Positions 1 to 8,974 of a stretch of DNA of 64,000 bases are shown here, in pieces (positions within the stretch are counted from its first letter, which is position 1; every line of letters begins with the position of its first letter). Made by a program: the position numbers and the translations under genes. Origin of the DNA: CAVOOW01 sp963697675 (GTDB lineage Bacteria; Actinomycetota; Actinomycetes; JACCUZ01); NCBI GenBank assembly GCA_963697675.1, contig CAVOOW010000009.1, positions 62,001-126,000 on the forward strand, given 5' to 3'. The notes below the pieces were generated by a model that saw only the letters and a program-made list of their open reading frames with translations, was not told the DNA's origin and made no database searches.

Positions 1-758
1 ACTACGACGTCCACGACGTGTTCGTGCTGCAGGTCGCTGGCGAGAAACGGTGGCGGATCCACGCGCCGGTCGTCAGCGACCCGCGCCGTGACGAGCCCTG
101 GACCGACCACCGCGCTGCCGTCGAGCGTCGGGCGGCCGAGCCCCCGCTGATCGACGCTGTGCTGCGTCCGGGTGACGCCCTCTACCTGCCCCGTGGCTAT
201 CTGCACGCGGCCGAGGCGACAGGTGGCACGACGTGCCATCTGACGGTCGGCGTCCACCCGGTGACCCGCCAGGCTGTGCTCGACGCTGTCGTCGCCATCG
301 TGGCGGACGACCCGATGCTGCGCTCCTCCCTGCCGCTCGGTGTCGACCTGTCCGACCCCCAGCAGATCGAGCACGACGTGCGGGCCAGCGTTGCCGCGAT
401 CGCCGACCGGCTGCGCACCGTGTCGACCGCCGACGTAGCGCAACGGCTGGCCATCCGCACCGTGTCGCAGACCCGAGCCGCACCCGTGGCACCCCTGGCG
501 CAGGCCCGCGCTCTCGAGCACCTCGACGACGACAGCATCGTCGTCGCCCGGCCACACCTGCAGCACACGGTGCACGAGGACGGCACGGACGTCGTGCTCA
601 CGCTGCCGGACCGCACCGTGCGGTTGCCGGCCGGCGCGGGCAAGGCCGTGCGCGCGGTCCTCAGCGGCGCGCGGCTGCACGTGCACGAGCTGCCCGACCT
701 CACGGCCGACGAAGCTCTCGTGCTGGCCGACGGCTCGTCCGAGAGGGAGCCGCCGTGA
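1..758 (+). CDS. Cupin/JmjC-like 2-oxoglutarate oxygenase, 5' truncated
   Basis: The reading frame is open from base 3, so the start lies outside the window and about 252 C-terminal residues are visible. The first residues read YDVHDVFVLQVAGEKRW, the hallmark of the Cupin_4/ribosomal-oxygenase family; the D at 6-8 would be the Asp of the HxD iron motif, with its His just off the window. The second metal His is in LPRGYLHAAEA, followed by the usual THLTVGV-like strand (CHLTVGV here). Family members are Fe(II)/2-oxoglutarate hydroxylases, several acting on ribosomal protein His or Arg residues; the substrate here is unknown. The C-terminal half contains a winged-helix-like segment, as in the family. 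Ends with TGA at 756-758. Confidence 0.85.
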   Translation, partial: YDVHDVFVLQVAGEKRWRIHAPVVSDPRRDEPWTDHRAAVERRAAEPPLIDAVLRPGDALYLPRGYLHAAEATGGTTCHLTVGVHPVTRQAVLDAVVAIVADDPMLRSSLPLGVDLSDPQQIEHDVRASVAAIADRLRTVSTADVAQRLAIRTVSQTRAAPVAPLAQARALEHLDDDSIVVARPHLQHTVHEDGTDVVLTLPDRTVRLPAGAGKAVRAVLSGARLHVHELPDLTADEALVLADGSSEREPP

Positions 759-785
759 TCGAGGACGCGCCCGGCGCTCCGCAGT

Positions 786-860
786 GAACGAGCCACCACG
801 GAACGAGCCACCACGGAACGAGCCACCAGGGAACGAGTCACCGCAGCGAACGAGCCGACG
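786..860. repeat. 15-bp tandem repeat in intergenic spacer
   Basis: Four units of GAACGAGCCACCACG or close variants start at exactly 15-bp steps (786, 801, 816, 831), and a fifth degenerate unit starts at 848. The array fills the gap between the oxygenase and the sucrase/ferredoxin-like gene and stops at its GTG start. A period of 15 keeps reading frame but no ORF uses it. Confidence 0.85.
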
Positions 861-863
861 CCG

Positions 864-1775
864 GTGATCGACTCGACTCCCTTGCGCTGTTCGTTCGCCT
901 CGGAACTGCGCGGCGACCCCCTGACCGGCACCGCCGCGCCCGCGCTCGGGTTCCTGCTCATCGAACAGCCCGGACCGTGGGGGCGGCTGGCTCTGACCGA
1001 CTCGCGGCTCGACCCCCGCGTCGGGCGCCAGGTCAGCGCGCGGGCGGTCGCGGCCGGTCTGCGTGCGCTGCTGATCCGCCGTCCCGGCCGGCACGGGCCC
1101 GTGCCCCGTCGGCGCTTCGCGGTGGTCGACGCCCGACCGGGCCATGAGGCCACGCGCTGGGGTGACTTCGTCGCCGACGATGAGCTGCTGGACATCCCCC
1201 TGGACGGCGGCGGCGCGGCGCCGACGTACGAACCGATCTATCTCGTGTGCACGCACGGGCGCCACGACACGTGCTGCGCCATGCGCGGCCGCCCCGTCGC
1301 TGCGGCGCTCGCGGCGGCGCGACCCGAGCAGACCTGGGAGTGTTCCCACGTCGGTGGCGACCGCTTCGCGGCCAACCTGGTCGTGCTGCCGCACGGGCTC
1401 TACTACGGGCGGGTGGACGAGGGCACCGTCGTCGAGGTGGCCGAGGCGCACGAACGCGGCGACGTCGTGCCGCGGCTGCTGCGCGGTCGGGCCAGGTGGC
1501 TGCCGGCCGCGCAGGCGGCGCAGCAGCACGCGCGTGAGCGGTACGGCGACAGCCTGGACAGCCGGCGGATCGGTGCGTACGAACCGGCCGGCACGATCCC
1601 TCTGGGCGACGGCCGGTGGCAGGTCCGGCTGCGCCACGACGGCGGCTACCTGTTCGTCACCGTCGCCGCGACGGCCCGGCCGGAGAAAGGGCTGCTGACC
1701 TGCCACGCGGTCAATGCCGCCCATCCGCCGGCCTTCGATGTGGTCGACGTCATCGAGACAAGCTCATCGATGTAG
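864..1775 (+). CDS. Sucrase/ferredoxin-like family protein
   Basis: 303 aa, GTG start. The middle of the protein has the Suc_Fer-like signature: VCTHGRHDTCCAMRGRP followed by WECSHVGGDRFAANLVVLPHG and YYGRV, a thioredoxin-fold 2Fe-2S ferredoxin-like domain with Cys ligands in CTHGRHDTCC and CSH. The family is widespread in actinobacteria and fungi; an electron-transfer or Fe-S role is inferred from fold, no reaction is established. It is preceded by a short tandem repeat rather than a clear Shine-Dalgarno site, so the start is uncertain. The stop is 12 bases before the xylulokinase start, so the two may be co-transcribed. Confidence 0.85.
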   Translation: MIDSTPLRCSFASELRGDPLTGTAAPALGFLLIEQPGPWGRLALTDSRLDPRVGRQVSARAVAAGLRALLIRRPGRHGPVPRRRFAVVDARPGHEATRWGDFVADDELLDIPLDGGGAAPTYEPIYLVCTHGRHDTCCAMRGRPVAAALAAARPEQTWECSHVGGDRFAANLVVLPHGLYYGRVDEGTVVEVAEAHERGDVVPRLLRGRARWLPAAQAAQQHARERYGDSLDSRRIGAYEPAGTIPLGDGRWQVRLRHDGGYLFVTVAATARPEKGLLTCHAVNAAHPPAFDVVDVIETSSSM

Positions 1776-1787
1776 GAGAGTGTGCCC

Positions 1788-3180
1788 ATGCCTCTTGTTG
1801 CCGGTGTCGACAGCTCGACACAGTCCACCAAGGTCCTCGTCGTCGACAGCGACACCGGCGAGGTGGTCCGCCAGGGTTCGGCGCCGCATCCCGAGGGCAC
1901 CGAGGTCGATCCGGCGTCGTGGCAGGAGGCGTTCACGGCCGCCTGCGGGAACGACCTGCTGGCCGACGTGGCGGCGATCTCCGTCGCAGGGCAGCAGCAC
2001 GGCATGGTCGCTCTCGACGGCGACGGCGGGGTGGTGCGGCCGGCGATCCTCTGGAACGACACCCGGTCCGCCCCTGACGCTCACGACCTGGTGGCAGAGC
2101 TCGGCGGCCCGGAGCGGTGGGCGACGCTGACAGGCTCCGTACCGCTCGCGAGCTTCACGGTCACCAAGCTGCGCTGGCTCGCCCGCGTGGAGCCGCAGAA
2201 CGCCGCCCGCGTCGCGACCGTGGTGCTGCCGCACGACTGGCTGACCATGGGTCTCACCGGCGCCGAGCCGGCCACCGACCGAGGCGACGCGTCCGGCACC
2301 GGTTACTGGTCGCCCGCCTCGGGCGACTACGACCGCTCGCTGGTCGAGCTCGCCCTGGGCCGTTCCGACGTGGCGCTCCCGCGGGTGCTCGGCCCGGCCG
2401 AGGCCGCAGGCGAGACCTCCTCGGGCGCGATCGTGGGCGCGGGCACGGGCGACAACGCCGGTGCGGCGCTCGGACTCGCGGCTGGGTCGGGCGACGTCGT
2501 CATCTCGATCGGCACGTCCGGTGTCGTCAGCGCCGTCGCCGACAAGCCGACCGCGGACGCGTCCGGCCTGGTGGCCGGTTTCGCGGACGCGACCGGTCGC
2601 TTCCTGCCACTTGCCTGCACCCTCAACGCGACCCAGGTCCTCGACTCCGTACGTTCGCTGCTGGGCGTCTCCTGGGGCGAGTTCGACGACCTCGCGCTGT
2701 CCGCGCCGGCCGGGTGCCGGCGGTCTGGTCCTGCTGCCCTACTTCGCCGGCGAGCGCACCCCGGACCTGCCCACCGCGACCGGCCGGCTCGTCGGCCTGC
2801 GGGTCGGCGTGCTCACCCCCGCGACGCTGGCCAGGGCCGCCGTGGAGGGCGTGCTGTGCGGGCTCGCGGACGGTCTCGACGCGATCAAGGACCAGTCGGT
2901 GCCGGTCGAGCGGGTCATGCTGGTCGGTGGGGGCGCCCGATCGAGGGCGATGCACGGGCTCGCGCCCACGGTGTTCGGCGTGCCCGTGGACCTGCCGGAG
3001 CCTGCCGAGTACGTCGCCCTGGGCGCCGCCCGGCAGGCGGCGTGGGTGCTCTCCGGTGCCGACGAGCCGCCGACGTGGGGGAGCCGGCCGTCGCGACGCA
3101 TCGAGGCACCGGAGGTTCCAGAGGTACGAGCGGCCTACGGCGCGGCTCGCGACGACCTGATCGCCACCCTGGCCCCCTGA
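1788..3180 (+). pseudogene. xylB: Xylulokinase, single-base frameshift
   Basis: FGGY-family sugar kinase that phosphorylates D-xylulose to xylulose 5-phosphate. ATG at 1788 follows AGGAGA at the right distance. The N-terminal phosphate motif is GVDSSTQSTKVLVVD; GTGDNAGAALGLAAG holds the likely catalytic Asp; IGTSGVV and LVGGGARS are the later ATP-site motifs. The frame breaks at GGG 2712-2714: up to there one frame reads DDLALSAPAG, beyond it another reads AGGLVLLPYFAGERTPDLP. Removing one G joins them into a full-length 463-residue protein, the normal size. Every other motif is intact, so a sequencing error is as likely as a recent mutation. As given, translation would add a long nonsense tail. 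Confidence 0.88.
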
Positions 3181-3200
3181 CCGCGGCTCCCACTCTCCGG

Positions 3201-3295
3201 TGATCATGAAGGATCGGTCCGCCTAGAGCCGGTCGGATCCTTCATGATCACGAAGGATCGTCGTTGGTTTCGGCATGAGATCCTTCGCGATCATG
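3201..3295. repeat. Dispersed 50-bp palindrome (family A) plus a second nested hairpin
   Basis: 3201-3250 has arms TGATCATGAAGGATC and GATCCTTCATGATCA around a G/C-rich centre containing CCTAG. It overlaps a second hairpin: CATGATCACGAAGGATC at 3243-3259 pairs with 3279-3295 with one mismatch. Located 20 bp after the xylulokinase stop. Three further copies are at 10375, 40782 and 43101. Could act as a transcription terminator or be a REP-like mobile palindrome. Confidence 0.85.
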
Positions 3296-3361
3296 GAAAT
3301 CGACTGACGTCACCGGCGATTGGGGGCGCGAGACTGGACGCGGAGACGGAAGGGTGGGCGG

Positions 3362-4621
3362 ATGACCGGTGCTGAGCAGTCCAGCCCTCGGGGCGTGGAC
3401 GCCGGCGACGACCTCGATCGCGGCGCGGGACTGACTCGTGGCTGGGTGCTGGTCGGCTCCTACGCGGCCGTGGCGGGCGCCTCGCAGCTGCTGTGGCTCA
3501 CCTATGCACCGGTGACGACGGCTGCCGCGCATCACTACGGCGTCTCGGTGACCGCGATCGGCTGGCTGGCCAACGTGTTCCCGCTCCTCTACGTCGTGCT
3601 GGCCGTTCCCGCCGGGCTGGCCCTCGACCGGTGGCCACGGCCGGCGTTGGCCGTCGGTGCGCTGCTGACCGCACTCGGCGGCGTCGTACGGCTCGGTGGT
3701 GACGGCTTCGGTTGGGCACTGGCCGGACAGCTGATGGTCGCCGTGGCACAGCCGCTCGTGCTCAACGCCATCACGGGCGTGGTGGGGGTGCTCCCCGCCC
3801 GATCGCGGCCGACCGGCATCGCCGTCGGCTCGGCCGGGCTGTTCCTCGGCATGGTGCTGGCGCTCGGTGCCGGCGCTGTTGTCGGTGGCGACCATCTCGT
3901 GGCGCTCGCCACCGGTCAGGCGGTGCTCGGCGTGCTCGTCACCGTGGTGTTCCTGGTGGTCCAGCGCCGTGCGCCGGCACCAGTCGATACCCACGTTGCG
4001 GCGGCCGAGGAGGCCGGCCTACGGGGGGTGTGGACCGACCCGATCCTGCGCCGCATCGCGGTGCTCGCGTTCCTGGGCTTCGGCGTCTTCGTCGCGCTCA
4101 TCACCTGGCTGCAGGCGTTGCTGGAGCCGCGCGGCATCTCCGAGTCTGCTGCGGGCGCGATCATCACCGCGGCAGTCGCGGTGGGAGCCGTCGGGTCGAC
4201 GGCGCTGTCGGCCGTGCTGGAAGGACGCAGCGTCGAGGTCACTCTGCTGCGCAGCGCCCTCATCGGGGCCGTGGCGGGTTGCTGCCTGCTGGCTGCAGCG
4301 TCGGGCCTGGTGTTGGCCACAGCCGGCACGATGATCGCCGTGCTGGCCATGCTGACGGCGCTGCCCTGGCTGCTCGCACTGTGCGAACGCCGAGCAGCAG
4401 GGTCCGTCGCGAGTGCGACGGCCCTGCTGTGGCTTGCGGGCAATCTCGGCGGCCTAGTCGTCGCCGTGGCGGTCGGCGGTCTCGTCGACCAGCCGACTGT
4501 TGCGTTCCTGCTGCTCGCGGTGGTCGCCCTGATCGGACTCCCGCTCGTGCGCCGCGACCGGCTGATCGGCGACCAGCCGGTCGCTGACTCCCTGGCGCTC
4601 AGTCCTGAGCAGGGAAGGTGA
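3362..4621 (+). CDS. MFS transporter, 12 transmembrane segments
   Basis: 419 aa from ATG 3362, which follows GGAAGGGTGGGCGG; a TTG start at 3320 is possible but has no better ribosome site. After a 28-residue polar N-terminus there are about twelve hydrophobic segments with a basic central loop, and between TM2 and TM3 an AGLALDRWPRP motif that matches the MFS signature loop. The first helix ends SQLLWLTYAPVT, reminiscent of the FLVCR-like branch. Substrate unknown. It converges with msrA and their 3' ends overlap by 23 bases. Confidence 0.8.
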   Translation: MTGAEQSSPRGVDAGDDLDRGAGLTRGWVLVGSYAAVAGASQLLWLTYAPVTTAAAHHYGVSVTAIGWLANVFPLLYVVLAVPAGLALDRWPRPALAVGALLTALGGVVRLGGDGFGWALAGQLMVAVAQPLVLNAITGVVGVLPARSRPTGIAVGSAGLFLGMVLALGAGAVVGGDHLVALATGQAVLGVLVTVVFLVVQRRAPAPVDTHVAAAEEAGLRGVWTDPILRRIAVLAFLGFGVFVALITWLQALLEPRGISESAAGAIITAAVAVGAVGSTALSAVLEGRSVEVTLLRSALIGAVAGCCLLAAASGLVLATAGTMIAVLAMLTALPWLLALCERRAAGSVASATALLWLAGNLGGLVVAVAVGGLVDQPTVAFLLLAVVALIGLPLVRRDRLIGDQPVADSLALSPEQGR

Positions 4622-5243
4622 TGCCCGACGCGCTGTGGCAGCGATAGCCGTTCGGCACCTTGTGCAGGTACTGCTGGTGCTGGCTCTCGGCGAAGTAGAA
4701 CGGACCGGCCGGGACGATCTCAGTCGTGATGTCGCCGTACCCCGCCTCCTGCAGCAGTGGCGCGTAAGCCTCGCGGGAGGCCTTCGCCGCCAGCGCCTGG
4801 TCTTCGGTGGTGGTGTAGATGGCGGAGCGGTACTGCGAGCCCATGTCGTTGCCCTGCCGGAAGCCCTGGGTCGGGTCGTGCTGCTCCCAGAACGCCTTGA
4901 GCAGCGTCTGGTAGGAGACCAGGCTGGGGTCGTAGACGACCTGAACGGCCTCGGTGTGTCCGGTGCGACCGCTGCAGACCTCTTCGTACGTCGGGTTGGG
5001 GCTTATGCCGCCCTGGTAGCCGACGGCCGTCGACCAGACGCCAGGGATCTGCCAGAAGATCTCCTCCGCGCCCCAGAAGCAGCCGGTGCCGAAGAAGGCG
5101 ACCTCCAGGTTCGCCGGGTACGGCCCCTCGATGGGGGTGCCGAGCACGGCGTGTGTCGCGGGCACGCTGAACGGCCGCTCGGTGTGGCCAGGGAGTGCGT
5201 TCTCGGGGGTGGGGAGCTCTCGCTTGGACTTGCTGAACAGCAT
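4599..5243 (-). CDS. msrA: Peptide-methionine (S)-S-oxide reductase MsrA
   Basis: 214 aa. Repairs methionine-S-sulfoxide in proteins using thioredoxin. The catalytic motif GCFWG is present with Cys55, and the resolving Cys lies in NGYRCHSASG near the C-terminus, as in E. coli-type MsrA, with the usual N-terminal extension. A strong site, CCGGAGG, lies about 8 bases before the ATG. Single-gene unit whose 3' end overlaps the convergent MFS gene. Confidence 0.97.
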   Translation of the reverse strand: MLFSKSKRELPTPENALPGHTERPFSVPATHAVLGTPIEGPYPANLEVAFFGTGCFWGAEEIFWQIPGVWSTAVGYQGGISPNPTYEEVCSGRTGHTEAVQVVYDPSLVSYQTLLKAFWEQHDPTQGFRQGNDMGSQYRSAIYTTTEDQALAAKASREAYAPLLQEAGYGDITTEIVPAGPFYFAESQHQQYLHKVPNGYRCHSASGITFPAQD

Positions 5244-5386
5244 GTAATCAGCCTCCGGAGGTAATCAACTTACGAGTGCTTCAACACGATGGACGGCACG
5301 GGTGTTCCGGTGGGCTCGCTTCGACGGGCTCGCCAACCGCGGCCTGTACGGGCCGCATTTCACGCTCGCCAGGCTCGTTTCGGCAA

Positions 5387-6211
5387 TCAAGGGGTTCGCA
5401 GCAGCGGACGGGTCAGACAGGTCGGGCCACCGTCTCCCTTGTTGGTCTCCGACGCGGCATAGACCGTCACGTCGACGCCGGCCTTCTCCAGTGCCGCCCG
5501 GGTCTGGGGCGCGCTGTCGGCCATCACCACAACGCCCGGTCGCACGGCGAGCACGTTGCACCCCTGGGCGTCGAACTCGTCGGGATGGCACGCCACGGTG
5601 CGATAGCCGCGGTCGGCCAGCATCTCCAGCAGCGGCACGGGCGCGAGCGGCTCGAAGACCACGGCGAGGTCGTCGGCGACCGGCGACACGACGCTCATCA
5701 GGTGCATGACATGGGCGGCTCCCCGGTGATGGGGCAGGTCCGCCCGCTCGACGGTCACGCCCTCCCGGCCGAGGATCTCGCCGAGCTGCTGGTGGGCGGC
5801 CGCGTTGGTGCGGTGGCTGCGTCCCACCGCAAGGGTCGTGGCGTCGAGCCAGCACATGTCGCCGCCGTCGGCGGTCGCCGCACCCGTCAGCCGGCCGATC
5901 ACCGGCACCCCCGCCTTCTCGACCTCGGCGGCCAGGAAGGCCGGCTCGGCACGTCGCGCCGGCTTGATCATCTGCAGCTCGATCGCCCCCTCGCCGACGA
6001 CGAACACCGGGTCATAGGCGAAGCAGGCGTCGACCATCCCCTGCGGTGCCTCGGCCACGACGACCTCGACGCCCAGGCCGTCGAGCAGCGCGACGAACGC
6101 CTCGTGCTGGCGCTGGAGCGATCCGGTGTCGGGAGCCCGCCAGCCGGCTCCGACGAAGTCGCCGGACAGTGCCGGGCGGACGACGAGGACGCGTTCCAGG
6201 CGCGCGACCAT
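5387..6211 (-). CDS. Dimethylargininase / amidinotransferase-family protein
   Basis: About 274 aa. The frame is open up to a GTG at 6241, but ATG 6211 has GGAG 8 bases upstream and starts the conserved MVARLERVLVVRP strand, so I prefer it. Pentein-fold enzyme: the likely catalytic His is in GAAHVMHLMS and the nucleophile Cys is in GGPTCLTRP at the extreme C-terminus; GGDMCWL is the substrate-binding loop. Family members hydrolyse N-omega-dimethylarginine to citrulline and dimethylamine (DDAH) or act on arginine. Divergent from metB with a roughly 95-bp shared promoter region. Confidence 0.85.
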   Translation of the reverse strand: MVARLERVLVVRPALSGDFVGAGWRAPDTGSLQRQHEAFVALLDGLGVEVVVAEAPQGMVDACFAYDPVFVVGEGAIELQMIKPARRAEPAFLAAEVEKAGVPVIGRLTGAATADGGDMCWLDATTLAVGRSHRTNAAAHQQLGEILGREGVTVERADLPHHRGAAHVMHLMSVVSPVADDLAVVFEPLAPVPLLEMLADRGYRTVACHPDEFDAQGCNVLAVRPGVVVMADSAPQTRAALEKAGVDVTVYAASETNKGDGGPTCLTRPLLRTP

Positions 6212-6305
6212 CGAGCGGACTCCGGGCACGGTGGGCTCCACATCTCGGGCGGCCGAGGGACGTGCGCATCATGCCAGCGGCGGCGCAGCACATACCCTCG
6301 TGCCC

Positions 6306-7442
6306 ATGCACTTCGAGACGCTCGCCATCCACGCCGGTCAGGAGCCCGATGCGGCCACCGGCGCCGTCGTACCCCCGATCTTCCAGACGTCGACCTACAA
6401 GCAGGACGGCGTGGGCGGGCTGCGAGGTGGCTACGAGTACAGCCGCAGCGCGAACCCCACGCGCACCGCGCTCGAGGAGTGCCTGGCCGCGATCGAGGGC
6501 GGACGGCGCGGGCTGGCGTTCGCGTCCGGGCTGGCCGCGGAGCACACCGTCCTGCGCGCCCTGTGTGTGCCCGGCGACCACGCGGTGATCCCGGGTGATG
6601 CGTACGGCGGCACCTACCGGCTGTTCAACCGGGTCGAGGCTCCGTGGGGACTCGACTTCACCCCGGCCGCCGGACACGACGTCGACGCGTTCGCCGCGGC
6701 GATCCGCCCCGGCGTCACGAAGATCGTGTGGGTCGAGACGCCGACGAATCCATTGATGGGCATCGTCGACATCGCCGCGGTGGCCCAGCTCGCCCATGAA
6801 GCCGGGGCGTTGCTCGTGGTCGACAACACCTTCGCGTCGCCCTATCTCACCCAGCCGATCTCGCTCGGCGCAGACGTCGTGGTGCACTCGACGACGAAGT
6901 ACATGGGCGGTCACTCCGACGTCGTCGGGGGAGCGGTCGTCCTCGCCGACGACACCGTCGCCGAGCAGGTGACGTTCCACCAGAACGCGATCGGCGCCGT
7001 CGCCGGCCCGATGGACTCGTGGCTGGTGCTGCGTGGCATCAAGACGCTCGGTGTGCGCATGGACCGCCACTCGAGCAACGCCGAGCACATCGTCGACGTG
7101 CTCACTGCCCACGCCGACGTCACGCAGGTGCTCTACCCGGGGCTGCCGGACCACCCCGGCCACGAGATCGCCAGCAAGCAGATGAAGTCGTTCGGCGGCA
7201 TGGTGTCCTTCCGGGTCGCCGGTGGTCAGGCGCAGGCTGTCGAGATCTGCAACCGCACCAAGCTGTTCATCCTGGGTGAGTCGCTGGGCGGCGTCGAGTC
7301 GCTCATCGAGCACCCGGGCCTGATGACCCACGCGTCGGTGGCCGGCTCGCCGCTCGAGGTGCCCGCCGATCTGGTGCGGCTGTCCGTGGGCATCGAGACG
7401 GTCGACGACCTCGTCGACGACCTCGTGCAGGCACTGGGGTGA
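6306..7442 (+). CDS. metB: Cystathionine gamma-synthase
   Basis: 378 aa, ATG 6306. PLP enzyme of the Cys/Met metabolism family that joins an O-acyl-homoserine and cysteine to form cystathionine in methionine synthesis. The PLP lysine is in HSTTKYMGGHSDVVGG; the YEYSRSANPTR and FASGLAA motifs and SLGGVESLIEHP near the end are typical of the gamma-synthase branch. In M. tuberculosis metB neighbours greA; here the two are 14 kb apart. A cystathionine gamma-lyase activity cannot be excluded from sequence. Confidence 0.93.
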   Translation: MHFETLAIHAGQEPDAATGAVVPPIFQTSTYKQDGVGGLRGGYEYSRSANPTRTALEECLAAIEGGRRGLAFASGLAAEHTVLRALCVPGDHAVIPGDAYGGTYRLFNRVEAPWGLDFTPAAGHDVDAFAAAIRPGVTKIVWVETPTNPLMGIVDIAAVAQLAHEAGALLVVDNTFASPYLTQPISLGADVVVHSTTKYMGGHSDVVGGAVVLADDTVAEQVTFHQNAIGAVAGPMDSWLVLRGIKTLGVRMDRHSSNAEHIVDVLTAHADVTQVLYPGLPDHPGHEIASKQMKSFGGMVSFRVAGGQAQAVEICNRTKLFILGESLGGVESLIEHPGLMTHASVAGSPLEVPADLVRLSVGIETVDDLVDDLVQALG

Positions 7443-7455
7443 CGGACCGCCGTCA

Positions 7456-7477
7456 GTGAGCGAGCTTGCGAGCTCAC
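7456..7477. terminator. Possible hairpin terminator after metB
   Basis: GTGAGC at 7456-7461 pairs with GCTCAC at 7472-7477, with further partial pairing inside. It lies 14 bp past the metB stop and lacks a T-run, so the assignment is weak. Confidence 0.4.
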
Positions 7478-7532
7478 CATCGGCACGGCGCGTTCTGCGA
7501 GCGCGGCCGACGAGCGCCAGCGAGGAGGGCGC

Positions 7533-8864
7533 GTGAGCGAGCCTGTCCTGTGCGTCGACGTCGGGTCGACGTTCACCAAGGCAGCGCTCGTCGACGTCGA
7601 CGCGGGCGTGCTCGTTGCGACGGCGGCAAGCCCGACCACGAGCGGTACGGACGTCATGGACGGCATCGACGCCTGCCGCGTCCAGCTGGGGATGTCGCCC
7701 GACGTTGAGACGCTCGCCTGCTCGAGCGCGGGAGGCGGGCTGCGGCTCGCCGTCGTGGGCTATGAGCGCGTGGTCACCGCCGAAGCGGGGCACCGAGTGG
7801 GCCTGTCCGCGGGCGCGAGAGTGTCGTACGTCGCCAGTGGGTTGCTCGACGTCGGTGGGATGCGCCAGTTGCTGGACAACCAGCCGGACGTCGTGCTGCT
7901 GGTCGGGGGCACCGACGGCGGCAACGCCGAGGTGCTGTTGCACAACGCCGCAGCGCTGGCCGCCAGCGAACTGCGCGTTCCCGTCGTCGCCGCGGGCAAC
8001 GTCGAGGCGCGCGACGAGGTCGAGGCCCTGCTGCGCGACGGCGGGAAGACGGTCTACCCCACTGCCAACGTGCTCCCGGTCATCGGGCGGCTCGACCCGC
8101 AGCCGGCGCGCGAGACGATCCGCGAGGTGTTCATCCGGCACGTGATCGGCGGCAAGGGCCTCTCCGCGAGCGCGGACTTCCCGGCTCTGGTGCGGGCGGC
8201 GACCCCCGACGCCGTGCTGGCGGGTGTCGAGGTGCTGGCTGACGGTGCCGCCGGCATCGAGGGTGTGGGAGACGTCCTGGTCGTCGACGTCGGCGGCGCG
8301 ACCACCGATGTCTATTCGGTCGTGACACCGCAGGGCGAGGACGCCGTCCTGCGACGCGAGGTGGTCGAGGTGATGTGGCGTGCCCGCACCGTCGAGGGGG
8401 ACCTCGGCATGCGGTGGAACGCCCCGGGAGTGGTCGAGGCGGGAGTGGCCGAACGGCTGGTCACTCCGGAGGAGCTGACCGGGCTGCAAGCCGCGGCAGC
8501 CAGGCGAGCGGCCGCGCCGTCGTACCTCGCTGAATCAGAGGTGGAACGGTCGATCGACACCCGGTTGGCCGAGCTCGCCGTCACCGTCGCCCTGCGCCGC
8601 CACGGTCGCGGCGGCAAGGACCTGCGCGCGGTGGCCCTCGTCGTCGGGTCCGGGGGCGTGCTCCGGCACGGCGACGAAGCCACGCGCAAGCAGATCCTGG
8701 CGCCGGCCCTCGGCGACTTCGCCGGCGGCTGGCCCGTGCCGGAGAACGCGCGGACGGTGGTGGACGCGAGCTATGTGCTCGCCGCGGCCGGGTTGCTGGC
8801 GCGCGATCATCCCGAGGCTGCCGCACTGCTGCTGCAGAGCGCCCTGCTGCCCGGTCAAACCTGA
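7533..8864 (+). CDS. GlmL/MutL-type ASKHA ATPase
   Basis: 443 aa from GTG 7533, preceded by AGGAGG. Actin/Hsp70-fold protein: phosphate-1 motif CVDVGSTFTKAALVD at the N-terminus, phosphate-2 motif VVDVGGATTDVYSV near residue 250, and VVGSGGVLRHG for the adenosine site. It matches the family annotated as MutL/GlmL, found beside B12-dependent glutamate mutase and proposed to reactivate the cobalamin enzyme. No mutase subunit is nearby, so the partner is unknown. Not related to DNA mismatch repair MutL. Confidence 0.85.
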   Translation: MSEPVLCVDVGSTFTKAALVDVDAGVLVATAASPTTSGTDVMDGIDACRVQLGMSPDVETLACSSAGGGLRLAVVGYERVVTAEAGHRVGLSAGARVSYVASGLLDVGGMRQLLDNQPDVVLLVGGTDGGNAEVLLHNAAALAASELRVPVVAAGNVEARDEVEALLRDGGKTVYPTANVLPVIGRLDPQPARETIREVFIRHVIGGKGLSASADFPALVRAATPDAVLAGVEVLADGAAGIEGVGDVLVVDVGGATTDVYSVVTPQGEDAVLRREVVEVMWRARTVEGDLGMRWNAPGVVEAGVAERLVTPEELTGLQAAAARRAAAPSYLAESEVERSIDTRLAELAVTVALRRHGRGGKDLRAVALVVGSGGVLRHGDEATRKQILAPALGDFAGGWPVPENARTVVDASYVLAAAGLLARDHPEAAALLLQSALLPGQT

Positions 8865-8866
8865 CA

Positions 8867-8950
8867 TTCCGCCCCGACGAGCGACCTTCCGCCCCGACGA
8901 GCGACCTTCCGGCCCCGACACGCCGGCGTGTCGGGGCCGGAAGGTCGCTC
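8867..8950. terminator. 52-bp perfect palindrome (family B) with two preceding half copies
   Basis: 8899-8950 is a perfect palindrome: 26-bp arms without a loop, from GAGCGACCTTCCGGCC to GGCCGGAAGGTCGCTC, centred on CGCCGGCG. It is preceded by two direct 20-bp copies of a half-unit (TTCCGCCCCGACGAGCGACC, from 8867 and 8887). It sits exactly between the convergent GlmL-like and MFS genes, so it can stop transcription from both sides. A related element is at 16193. Confidence 0.85.
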
Positions 8951-8954
8951 TGCC

Positions 8955-8974
8955 GGTCAGGTCAGGTCAGGTCA
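8955..8974. repeat. GGTCA x4 microsatellite at the MFS stop codon
   Basis: Four perfect GGTCA units. The MFS stop codon (complement of 8962-8964) is inside the array, so gain or loss of a unit would alter the last residues or the stop. Confidence 0.8.

Noticed and set aside
786..860. CRISPR array
   Set aside because: Units are contiguous 15-mers without spacers; no cas gene is present.
6012..8489. 825-codon minus-strand open frame
   Set aside because: It is antisense to metB and the GlmL-like gene, is Arg/His/Asp-rich, has no recognisable domain and arises from the high GC content.
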